The notes below the pieces were generated by a model, which had not been told where the DNA came from, searched no databases, and saw nothing but the letters and a program-made list of their open reading frames with translations. A stretch of DNA of 7,162 nt from Lachnospiraceae bacterium UBA5902 (GTDB lineage Bacteria; Bacillota; Clostridia; Lachnospirales; Lachnospiraceae): the NCBI GenBank assembly GCA_002431865.1, contig DJEI01000089.1, positions 1 through 7,162 on the forward strand, written 5' to 3'. A program made the position numbers and the translations under genes. Within the stretch, counting starts at the first letter, position 1. Each line of letters begins with the position of its first letter. Of this stretch, positions 1 through 7,040 are shown in pieces.

Positions 1-514
1 ATTCCAATGCCCGGATCACACGTTGTCGGTTATTGGCATGGATTGCTGCCGCAGATTCCGGATCGCATGCTGCAAGCATCGCATGCAGATAATCGTTTCC
101 TTTTTTGTCTCCAAGGGCTTCTAATTCTTTTCGGTAGCCATCCTCGGTCTCCTCATCAAAGGAAATATCATACAGAAGCGCCTGAATGTAAAATCCGGTT
201 CCGCCTGTAATGATTGGGATATGTCCGCGTTCGTAGATTCCAGCCATGGCTTCTTCTGCATATTTCTTGAATTCCATAACATTAAAACTGTCCTTGGGTT
301 CTAAGATATCAATCAGATGATGCGGGATCCCCTGCATTTCTTCCGGCAGAATCTTCGCTGACCCGATATCGAAATGTCTGTACACCTGAATGGAATCGGC
401 AGATACGATCTCTCCGCCTGCATCTTTTGCAAGCTTTAGGGAAAGCGCTGTCTTTCCGACTGCAGTTGGTCCGGTCAGTATGATTAAATTGTTCTTTTTT
501 TCTGTATTTGTCAT
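1..514 (-). CDS. miaA: tRNA dimethylallyltransferase MiaA, N-terminal part (cut by window edge)
   Basis: MiaA transfers the dimethylallyl group from DMAPP to the N6 of A37 in tRNAs reading UNN codons (i6A37), in the cytoplasm. The first 171 residues are visible, a little over half of the usual ~310. The P-loop GPTAVGKT is at residues 15-22. SADSIQVYR is at 38-46, with Asp40 as the likely catalytic base by family comparison. PHHLID is at 64-69, GGTGFYI at 104-110, and NNRQRVIRALE ends at the window edge. The ATG at 514-512 is the first possible start. Going upstream in frame there is no ATG, GTG or TTG before a TGA that lies inside the end of mutL. The start lies 46 nt after the mutL stop and has no clear Shine-Dalgarno. 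As the last visible gene of the operon it supplies the substrate for MiaB, encoded first. Identity is certain; the C-terminal part is not seen. Confidence 0.97.
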   Translation of the reverse strand, partial: MTNTEKKNNLIILTGPTAVGKTALSLKLAKDAGGEIVSADSIQVYRHFDIGSAKILPEEMQGIPHHLIDILEPKDSFNVMEFKKYAEEAMAGIYERGHIPIITGGTGFYIQALLYDISFDEETEDGYRKELEALGDKKGNDYLHAMLAACDPESAAAIHANNRQRVIRALE

Positions 515-560
515 TTCTAATATAGGTATTGTTTCGGCTTCGTGCGTTCGCCCGTATGGA

Positions 561-2753
561 TTATGAAACGATACGGTGGAATTTCTTTTCCAGTTCGGTC
601 TTACTCATAGAGATGATGGTTGGCCTGCCATGTGGACAGGTGTATGGGTTTTCCAGGCTGAGCAGCTTGTCAACCAAGGCATCAATTTCATGGAAGGATA
701 ACCTCATATTTCCCTTTACTGCCGCTTTACATGCCATAGTAGACAATTTCTTCACAAAAATATCGTTCGACATATAACCGGAATTCTGAATCAGGGAGCC
801 AACAAACTCTAAGAACATATCCCGTCCATGCAGACCAAAAAGGTTGGATGGAATCGCGTTAATTTTGAATTCATTGCCGCCAAATTCCTCGATATCATAG
901 CCAATTTTCATAAACAGATCAAAGTTATCTAAGATTGCCTGCCGTTCTGCATAGGTAACGGTAATTACCATAGGCGGTAAGAGTTGCTGGGAAAACACCT
1001 GTTTATTTTTGAGGTTTTCCATCAGTTCTTCGTATTTTACCTTCTCATGCGCAGCGTGCTGATCCATAATATAGAGATTGTCATTGTATTCAATCAGCCA
1101 GTATGTCTCAAATACCTGACCGATCACACGGTGCGAAAGCCGCGCTTTTTCCGTCAGAAAATCATCGTCAAAGAGCGTTTCCTGCTTGCAAATCGTGTAT
1201 TTGTAGGCAGCTGAATTTTTATCCATCTTAGAAAGATCTGGCTTGGCGGATGGCTCGGATGACTGTGCCCGCGCTGTGGAACAATCCGGTTGTACGGTCT
1301 GTGTTTTTTGTGCTGTTCCTGCAGAATCGTTCTGCTGGACAGGCTGTGATACTACGGTTGGATTGCTATTGCTCTGTTGAATAGTCTGTGCTGTGGTTGT
1401 TGCATGGTTCTGCTGCACAGTTTGTGATGGCGTTATTGAACTACTCTGCTGCATCATATCAGATGCTGCGGACAAATTGCCTGCCTGTGCAGATTCAGCC
1501 GGTGTAGATGGCGCGTATACAACACCTGCATCTGCAACCATGTCTGCGATATTTGGAAGTGGTGTTCCATTTTTTGCTGCTTCTTCCTCTTCTGCTTTCC
1601 GCAGGGATTCTAAAATTTTATAGGTTGGACTGTAGCTTCCGGCACGGAAATTTTTCTGTGGAATCGTCTGTGCCTGTGCACGTCTTGTCTCAAAAGGCTC
1701 TGCCGGTTTCTGCTCCGGGTGGGAAATCACAGGGGAAGCAATCGGTTTTTCTCCCTCCTTCGGTATGATCTCTTTGTGTGTCAGAGCCAGCTTTACAGCG
1801 GTACAGCAAGTCTCAAACAGTTTCTTTTCGTTATCGTATTTGAATTCCATCTTGGTCGGATGAACGTTAACATCGCATTTTTCCTGTGGCAGATCCAGAT
1901 ATAGCACGGTAAATGGGAATTTGTGCTGCATCACAAAGGTACGGTAACCCTCTTCAATCGCACGGTTTACAACATTGCTTTTAATATACCGGTGATTAAT
2001 AAAATAATTTTCAAGTCCACGGTTTCCTCTTGCGATAAATGGCTTCCCAATAAATCCGGACAGATGAATATCGCCATCTGTATAATCAATCGGAATCAGA
2101 TTGGCTGTGATATCTCTGCCATATAACTGATAGATCGTATCTTTCAGCTTCCCGTTTCCAGAAGTATCAATACGTGTCTGACCATTTGCAATCAGTTTAA
2201 AGGATATCTCCGGATGTGACAGTGCAATACGTGTCAACAGGTCAAAGATATAAGAACCTTCTGTCATGGCAGACTTCAAAAACTTCTTACGTGCCGGTGT
2301 ATTGAAAAACAAATTCCGCACGACAATCGTAGTGCCGTTTGGTACGCCGACATCATTGTATTCGATTTCTTTTCCACCGTGGATAACATACTTGATTCCG
2401 GTCAGGTCGGTTGCCGTTTTTGTGATCATCTCCGTCTGTGAGACAGCGGCAATCGTAGAAAGCGCCTCGCCACGAAAACCAAGCGACAGGATGAAATTCA
2501 AGTCTTCCACATGCTCAATTTTACTTGTCGCATGACGCATATACGCCATGCGAACCTCTTCCTTTGGAATGCCGCAGCCGTTATCGGTCACGCGGATAAA
2601 GGAAGTTCCGCCATCCTTGATCTCAACGGTCACTGCGGTGGAACCGGCATCAATCGCATTTTCCAAAAGCTCCTTTACGACAGAGGATGGACGTTCAATG
2701 ACTTCGCCGGCTGCTATTTTATCGATGGTCGCTTTATCTAATACTTTAATCAT
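561..2753 (-). CDS. mutL: DNA mismatch repair protein MutL (endonuclease type)
   Basis: MutL couples mismatch recognition by MutS to strand incision. The protein is 730 residues, long for the family because of its linker. The N-terminal GHKL ATPase (about 1-330) shows ENAIDAG (31-37), DNGCGI (57-62), GFRGEAL (92-98), NTPAR (151-155) and DVNVHPTKMEF (294-304). A linker of about 200 residues, rich in Gln, Ser, Thr and Ala, follows. The C-terminal domain (about 535-730) has the metal-binding endonuclease set: DQHAAHEKVKYE (564-575, fits DQHAx2Ex4E), ACK (674-676), CPHGRP (706-711) and FHR (725-727). QQLLPP (589-594) fits the QxxLxP beta-clamp motif known from Bacillus MutL. The intact nuclease site means methyl-independent repair without MutH. 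The ATG start has a good SD (GAGGG) and matches the usual N-terminus. It lies 42 nt after mutS in the same operon. Confidence 0.98.
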   Translation of the reverse strand: MIKVLDKATIDKIAAGEVIERPSSVVKELLENAIDAGSTAVTVEIKDGGTSFIRVTDNGCGIPKEEVRMAYMRHATSKIEHVEDLNFILSLGFRGEALSTIAAVSQTEMITKTATDLTGIKYVIHGGKEIEYNDVGVPNGTTIVVRNLFFNTPARKKFLKSAMTEGSYIFDLLTRIALSHPEISFKLIANGQTRIDTSGNGKLKDTIYQLYGRDITANLIPIDYTDGDIHLSGFIGKPFIARGNRGLENYFINHRYIKSNVVNRAIEEGYRTFVMQHKFPFTVLYLDLPQEKCDVNVHPTKMEFKYDNEKKLFETCCTAVKLALTHKEIIPKEGEKPIASPVISHPEQKPAEPFETRRAQAQTIPQKNFRAGSYSPTYKILESLRKAEEEEAAKNGTPLPNIADMVADAGVVYAPSTPAESAQAGNLSAASDMMQQSSSITPSQTVQQNHATTTAQTIQQSNSNPTVVSQPVQQNDSAGTAQKTQTVQPDCSTARAQSSEPSAKPDLSKMDKNSAAYKYTICKQETLFDDDFLTEKARLSHRVIGQVFETYWLIEYNDNLYIMDQHAAHEKVKYEELMENLKNKQVFSQQLLPPMVITVTYAERQAILDNFDLFMKIGYDIEEFGGNEFKINAIPSNLFGLHGRDMFLEFVGSLIQNSGYMSNDIFVKKLSTMACKAAVKGNMRLSFHEIDALVDKLLSLENPYTCPHGRPTIISMSKTELEKKFHRIVS
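1263..1463 (-). repeat. Degenerate in-frame repeat in the MutL linker
   Basis: Five related units lie in the linker of MutL, each centred on a Gln-rich core: MMQQS (433-437), QTVQQN (444-449), QTIQQS (456-461), QPVQQN (470-475) and QTVQPD (485-490). Successive cores are 12, 12, 14 and 15 residues apart. The DNA shows it too: the plus-strand segments 1329-1350 and 1407-1428 agree in 19 of 22 bases. All spacings keep the reading frame. The linker is expected to be disordered, so the repeat probably changes length rather than function. Confidence 0.65.
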
Positions 2754-2763
2754 ATGTTATGTA

Positions 2764-2768
2764 CCCTC
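2764..2768 (-). promoter_or_regulatory. Shine-Dalgarno site of mutL
   Basis: GAGGG lies 10 nt upstream of the mutL ATG at 2753, within the 42-nt gap after the mutS stop. The gap shows no terminator or promoter, so mutL is most likely read from the same message as mutS. Confidence 0.75.
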
Positions 2769-2795
2769 ATAGTTGTTCATAAACAATGGCATCAG

Positions 2796-5447
2796 TTACT
2801 GCTGTTTCAGACGATTCTGTAATTCCTGCAGGTATAACATTGCCTTGATTGGTGTCATATTATTCAGATCCATCGTTTTTAACTCGTTGGCAATCGTCAT
2901 CTCCACAGGGGAAGAAAACAGAGAAAGCTGCTCGTAGTCGGAAGACTTTGTCTCTTTCTTCTTTGGCTGCTCGGAAAGTGCCGGCTTGATGTCGATATCC
3001 TTTACCTTCGTTGTGATATCGGAGTCAATCAGTTCATTGCAGATCTCACGTGCCCGTTGTAAAACCGGTTCCGGCACACCGGCAAGTCTGGCAACCTGTA
3101 TGCCATAGCTTCGGTCTGCACCACCCTTAATGATCTTACGTAGGAAGACGATGTCGTCGCCCTCTTCCTGTACGGCAATACAGAAGTTATTGACAGAGGA
3201 AAGCTTTCCTTCTAATTCGGTCAGCTCGTGATAATGCGTTGCAAATAATGTCTTTGCACCTAATATGTTCGGATCAGCAATGTATTCAACGACTGCCCAT
3301 GCAATCGAAAGTCCGTCAAAGGTGGAAGTACCACGCCCGATCTCATCTAAGATAAGAAGACTGTCTTTCGTTGCATTGCGCAGAATATTTGCAACTTCAT
3401 TCATTTCAATCATGAAGGTCGATTGTCCGCTCGCAAGGTCGTCCGATGCGCCGACACGGGTAAAGATCCGGTCACAGAGTCCGATATTTGCCGACTCTGC
3501 AGGTACAAAGGAACCAATCTGTGCCATCAGCGTGATCAATGCTGTCTGACGCATGTAGGTAGACTTACCTGCCATATTGGGACCGGTGATGATTGAGATA
3601 CGGCTTTCTGCATTATTCAGATAAGTATCATTCTCCACAAAGCTGCCATTTGCAAGCATTTTTTCGACAACCGGGTGTCTGCCGCCCTTGATATCGATGA
3701 CACCGTCCGTATTTAAGGATGGACGGACATAATTGTTCTTGTCAGCGACATAGGCAAGGGAACAAAGGGCATCCAGCTCTGCAATATAGCCTGCCATCTT
3801 CTGTACCCGGACAAGGGATGCGGCAAGCTTGTCTCTTAATTCCACGTAGCAGTCATATTCGAGCGCATAAAGCTTATCCTCTGCGCCCAAAATCTTGCCG
3901 GAAAGTGTGTTTAATTCGTCTGTCGTAAAACGCTCGGCATTTACCAGTGTCTGTTTGCGGATGAAATAATCCGGAACTAAGGATTTGAATGAATTTGTCA
4001 CCTCAAAATAATAGTCAAACACCTTATTATATTTGATTTTCAGTCCTTTGATACCAGTCTTTTCACGTTCCTTTGCTTCCAGATCTGCCAGCCATGTCTT
4101 ACATTCGGTTTTTGCCAGACGCAGCTCGTCGATCTCGTCCCGATATCCCTGCTTGAAGATACCGCCCTCCTTGATAGAAACCGGAGGTTCTTCCACGATT
4201 GCCTGCTCAAGCAGATCATACAGATCTTCCAGACTATCGTAATCCTCGTAGATTTCATTGATACGCTCACAAGGAAGCTCCCGGAGCAGATTATAAATAT
4301 CTGGCAGATATTGAATGGATGTCTTGAAGGCAAGCAAATCTCTTGGATTGGCAGTTTTCAGTGCAATTCGTGTCAGCAGACGTTCCAGATCGTAAATTGT
4401 ATTCAAATATTCGCGCAGTTCTTCCCGAACGATCAGTTCTTTGTTGATCGCTTCAATCGCATCCAGACGTTTTTCAATCGCATCTTTATACAATAATGGC
4501 TGTTCCACAAACTCCCGCAGTTTTCTGGCGCCCATCGCTGTTTTTGTCTTATCGAGTACCCAGAGCAGGGAACCACGCTTCTGCTTATCCCGCAATGTCT
4601 CGGTAAGCTCCAGATTGCGTCTGGTTGCGGAATCCAGAATCATAAAGGAATCCACGGAATACGTCTCGATATGGTTGATATGCGACAGGGAACTCATCTG
4701 TGTTTCATGCAGATACTGCATCAATGCACCACAGGAAGCAACACAGGCCGGGCTGTCCTTTAATCCGAGTCCCTCGATGCTGTTGATATGAAATTGACGC
4801 TTTAAAGTTTCTTCGTCTGTTTCCGAGTTAAAATAATAGTCCGGTGCTTCGGTATGAGATACCTGCAACCGTTCACATACGGCATGAATCTCTTCTACCT
4901 GATCCACACCAGCCTGATATAATACCTCGGATGGCTGGAATTTATTGATCTCATCAACAACCTTTTCTGCCTGTTGTATCTGACAGGTCTTAAATACACC
5001 GGTCGACAAATCCGTGACAGAGATACCATAGTTTTTTCCGATATAGGAAATGCACATCAGGTAATTATTCTTGGACTCTTCCAGACTTTCAGAGGACAGA
5101 TTGGTACCCGGTGTTACAATTCGGATAACCTCCCGTTTCACAAGTCCCTTGGCAAGTTTTGGATCTTCGACCTGCTCGCCGATTGCTACCTTGTAGCCTT
5201 TTTTTACAAGCTGATTGATATAAGTATCTGCTGCATGAAATGGAATCCCGCACATCGGTGCCCGCTCTTCCATACCGCAGTCTTTTCCGGTTAGTGTAAT
5301 TTCGAGTTCTTTGGATGCTAAGATTGCATCATCAAAGAACATCTCATAGAAATCACCGAGACGGTAAAATAAAATACAGTCTTTATATTTTTCTTTAGTT
5401 GCAACATATTGCTCCATCATAGGAGATAGCTTTGCCACGCCAATCAC
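2796..5447 (-). CDS. mutS: DNA mismatch repair protein MutS
   Basis: MutS binds mismatches and small loops in new DNA as a dimer and recruits MutL. The length of 883 residues is normal for MutS1. The mismatch-binding domain carries GDFYEMF (31-37), with Phe33 and Glu35 as the wedge and contact residues of the F-x-E motif. Connector, lever and clamp domains follow. The ATPase domain has Walker A TGPNMAGKST (621-630), Walker B LLILDEIGRGTS (697-708) and ATHYHEL (736-742). Near the C-terminus QLSLF (840-844) fits the beta-clamp motif QxxLF, and the tail (to 883) ends in a helical segment typical of tetramer formation. The start is a GTG at 5447 that overlaps the miaB stop (GTGA), suggesting translational coupling. 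A second in-frame GTG at 5438 would give a protein starting M-A-K-L-S-P-M-M, closer to many relatives. Function is certain; the exact start is not. Confidence 0.98.
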   Translation of the reverse strand: MIGVAKLSPMMEQYVATKEKYKDCILFYRLGDFYEMFFDDAILASKELEITLTGKDCGMEERAPMCGIPFHAADTYINQLVKKGYKVAIGEQVEDPKLAKGLVKREVIRIVTPGTNLSSESLEESKNNYLMCISYIGKNYGISVTDLSTGVFKTCQIQQAEKVVDEINKFQPSEVLYQAGVDQVEEIHAVCERLQVSHTEAPDYYFNSETDEETLKRQFHINSIEGLGLKDSPACVASCGALMQYLHETQMSSLSHINHIETYSVDSFMILDSATRRNLELTETLRDKQKRGSLLWVLDKTKTAMGARKLREFVEQPLLYKDAIEKRLDAIEAINKELIVREELREYLNTIYDLERLLTRIALKTANPRDLLAFKTSIQYLPDIYNLLRELPCERINEIYEDYDSLEDLYDLLEQAIVEEPPVSIKEGGIFKQGYRDEIDELRLAKTECKTWLADLEAKEREKTGIKGLKIKYNKVFDYYFEVTNSFKSLVPDYFIRKQTLVNAERFTTDELNTLSGKILGAEDKLYALEYDCYVELRDKLAASLVRVQKMAGYIAELDALCSLAYVADKNNYVRPSLNTDGVIDIKGGRHPVVEKMLANGSFVENDTYLNNAESRISIITGPNMAGKSTYMRQTALITLMAQIGSFVPAESANIGLCDRIFTRVGASDDLASGQSTFMIEMNEVANILRNATKDSLLILDEIGRGTSTFDGLSIAWAVVEYIADPNILGAKTLFATHYHELTELEGKLSSVNNFCIAVQEEGDDIVFLRKIIKGGADRSYGIQVARLAGVPEPVLQRAREICNELIDSDITTKVKDIDIKPALSEQPKKKETKSSDYEQLSLFSSPVEMTIANELKTMDLNNMTPIKAMLYLQELQNRLKQQ

Positions 5448-5457
5448 CCAATCCTTT
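5443..5457 (-). promoter_or_regulatory. Shine-Dalgarno region and GTGA stop-start overlap at miaB/mutS
   Basis: AAAGGA (5457-5452) lies 4 nt before the GTG at 5447, a little close. This GTG shares bases with the TGA stop of miaB. GGTGAT (5448-5443), matching the downstream half of the SD consensus, lies 4 nt before the second GTG at 5438. Either start would be coupled to the end of miaB translation. Confidence 0.6.
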
Positions 5458-6898
5458 CACCCATGAAGTAAAATCCCTTACAGTCTGTCAGCTTTACATC
5501 GACGGTCGTTCCAATCATATCTGCAGTTCCCGGAAAATGTACGGTTACATTCTCTTCGGTTCGTCCGGTCACAAGCGATGCATCGTGGTGATTTACCTCC
5601 TCGACAAGCACAGGCTTTATCTGATCGGCAAAACGCTTGATCTGCGTATTGGAAATCTCGTTGACAAGAGTCAGAAGACGGTTGAACCGATTCTTGATGA
5701 CGTCTTCCGGCACCTGATTATCCATTGTTGCAGCCGGTGTTCCGGTACGCTTGGAGTAGATAAAGGTAAACGCCTGATCGTATTTTACTTTACGGATAAT
5801 ATCCAATGTATCCTCGAAATCTTCTTCTGTCTCGCCCGGGAATCCGACGATGATATCGGTTGTCAGGGAGATGTTTGGCATCTTGGCACGAATCCTGTCA
5901 ACTAACGCGAGGTACTGTTCCTTTGTATAGCGGCGGTTCATGCGTGTTAATATATTCGTAGATCCTGACTGTACCGGGAGATGTAAATGCTTGCAGATTT
6001 TCGGCTCTTTCGCCATTACCTCGATCAGCTCATCTGACAGATCCTTCGGGTGGCTGGTCATGAAGCGCACACGTTCAATGCCGTCAATCTTACATACTTC
6101 TGCAAGCAGCTGCGGAAATGTCACACGATCCTTTTCATCTACTTCAACAATCTTTCCATCCTTGTATTCATAGATATTGCCATAGGAATTTACGTTCTGA
6201 CCGAGCAGCATAACTTCGGTGATACCCTGTTTGGCAAGTGCTTCTACTTCTGCCAGAATTTCTTCTTTCTTCCGGCTCTGTTCGCGTCCACGCACATATG
6301 GCACGATACAGTACGTACAGAAATTGTTGCATCCGTACATGATATTGACACCGGACTTAAATGTATATTTCCGCTTTCTAGGAAGCTGTTCGACGGTCTG
6401 CTTTGTCTCGTCCAAGACTTCAATCGTCTGCTTGCCTGTCTGTAAATAGCTGTAAATAAGCTCGGCTAATTTGTAGATGTTATGTGTTCCAAAGATGATA
6501 TTTACAAATTTGTACTTCTGTTTCAGTGTCTCGATGACATGTGGCTCCTGCATCATGCAGCCACACAGACACACGATCATCTCTTTGTTTTTGTTCTTTA
6601 ATGTCTTGACATGACCAAGGTGTCCGTATAATTTCTGATTCGCATTTTCACGAATCGTACATGTATTAAAGATTACAAAGTCAGCTGCCTCGTCGTCCAC
6701 TTCTTCATATCCGATCTCGTCCATGATGCCCTTTAACTTCTCTGAGTCGTGGGAATTCATCTGACATCCAAAGGTCTGGATGTTGTAGGTAAGTGGTCGA
6801 TTCAATGCTGCCTTTTTCTCAAGCACAAGTGTTTTGCACTGGTTCATGAAATAGTATTGTCTATCCGGCTCCATAGTTGGAATTGACACGCTGTTCAT
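5444..6898 (-). CDS. miaB: tRNA-2-methylthio-N6-dimethylallyladenosine synthase MiaB
   Basis: MiaB is a radical SAM methylthiotransferase that turns i6A37 of tRNA into ms2i6A37. The protein of 484 residues has the three expected parts. The N-terminal UPF0004 domain has iron-sulfur ligands Cys45 (TFGCQMN), Cys80 (FNTCTIREN) and Cys114 (CGCMMQ). The radical SAM core has the CxxxCxxC cluster Cys190, Cys194 and Cys197 within YGCNNFCTYCIVPYVRGRE. A C-terminal TRAM domain (about 420-484) serves tRNA binding. HLPVQSGS (306-313) and TTDIIVGFPGE (346-356) are also typical. The ATG at 6898 was chosen because an AGAGGA site lies 7 nt upstream. The frame stays open to 7147, but those 83 extra codons cross the promoter and a GC-rich structured segment and do not look like MiaB. 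It is the first gene of the operon. Its stop overlaps the mutS start by 4 nt. Confidence 0.97.
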   Translation of the reverse strand: MNSVSIPTMEPDRQYYFMNQCKTLVLEKKAALNRPLTYNIQTFGCQMNSHDSEKLKGIMDEIGYEEVDDEAADFVIFNTCTIRENANQKLYGHLGHVKTLKNKNKEMIVCLCGCMMQEPHVIETLKQKYKFVNIIFGTHNIYKLAELIYSYLQTGKQTIEVLDETKQTVEQLPRKRKYTFKSGVNIMYGCNNFCTYCIVPYVRGREQSRKKEEILAEVEALAKQGITEVMLLGQNVNSYGNIYEYKDGKIVEVDEKDRVTFPQLLAEVCKIDGIERVRFMTSHPKDLSDELIEVMAKEPKICKHLHLPVQSGSTNILTRMNRRYTKEQYLALVDRIRAKMPNISLTTDIIVGFPGETEEDFEDTLDIIRKVKYDQAFTFIYSKRTGTPAATMDNQVPEDVIKNRFNRLLTLVNEISNTQIKRFADQIKPVLVEEVNHHDASLVTGRTEENVTVHFPGTADMIGTTVDVKLTDCKGFYFMGERIG

Positions 6899-6905
6899 TT
6901 GTATT

Positions 6906-6911
6906 TCCTCT
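6906..6911 (-). promoter_or_regulatory. Shine-Dalgarno site of miaB
   Basis: AGAGGA lies 7 nt upstream of the ATG at 6898, near-ideal spacing. This site decides the miaB start against the longer open frame that reaches 7147. Confidence 0.85.
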
Positions 6912-6961
6912 TTCTTATATAATTTTGTGGGGATGTATTTATCTTCTCGTATCGAATTGTG

Positions 6962-6990
6962 CATTGCTATCAAATTATATAGATGCAATG
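6962..6990 (-). promoter_or_regulatory. 29-bp dyad covering the -10 box; possible operator
   Basis: The arms CATTGC and GCAATG are perfect 6-bp inverted repeats 17 bp apart. Just inside them ATC and GAT also match, with one extra A on one side. The TATAAT box sits in the centre and the expected start point falls near one arm. This is the layout of a repressor site that would block RNA polymerase. No regulator is encoded in the window and the dyad matches no operator I recognise, so chance remains possible. Confidence 0.3.
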
Positions 6991-7002
6991 TATTACAACC
7001 AA
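6974..7002 (-). promoter_or_regulatory. Candidate sigma-A promoter of the miaB-mutS-mutL-miaA operon
   Basis: On the minus strand a perfect TATAAT (-10, 6979-6974) stands 17 nt after TTGGTT (-35, 7002-6997; three of six consensus bases, the TTG). Spacing is ideal and the surroundings are AT-rich. Transcription would begin near 6967 and give a leader of about 70 nt before miaB. The -10 box lies in the middle of a dyad. This is read from consensus only. Confidence 0.5.
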
Positions 7003-7040
7003 GAAGTACTAAGTATTCTAAATATATATAATATAAGAAT

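Noticed and set aside
515..560. Possible terminator between mutL and miaA
   Set aside because: The gap contains some GC-rich bases but no stable stem and no T-tract in the direction of transcription.
2773..2786. Small inverted repeat TTGTT-AACAA in the mutS-mutL gap
   Set aside because: The stem is only 5 bp, made of A-T pairs apart from one G-C, with no T-run after it. It is too weak for a terminator or operator.
4040..4333. 97-codon minus-strand frame inside mutS
   Set aside because: It overlaps mutS fully in another frame, with no family resemblance.
4441..5294. Plus-strand open frames of 106 and 116 codons opposite mutS
   Set aside because: They are antisense to a conserved gene, their composition mirrors mutS codons, and no recognisable domain is present.
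5432..5905. 157-codon open frame on the plus strand
   Set aside because: It lies opposite the well-supported 3' end of miaB and shows no domain. It is a shadow of the miaB coding strand.
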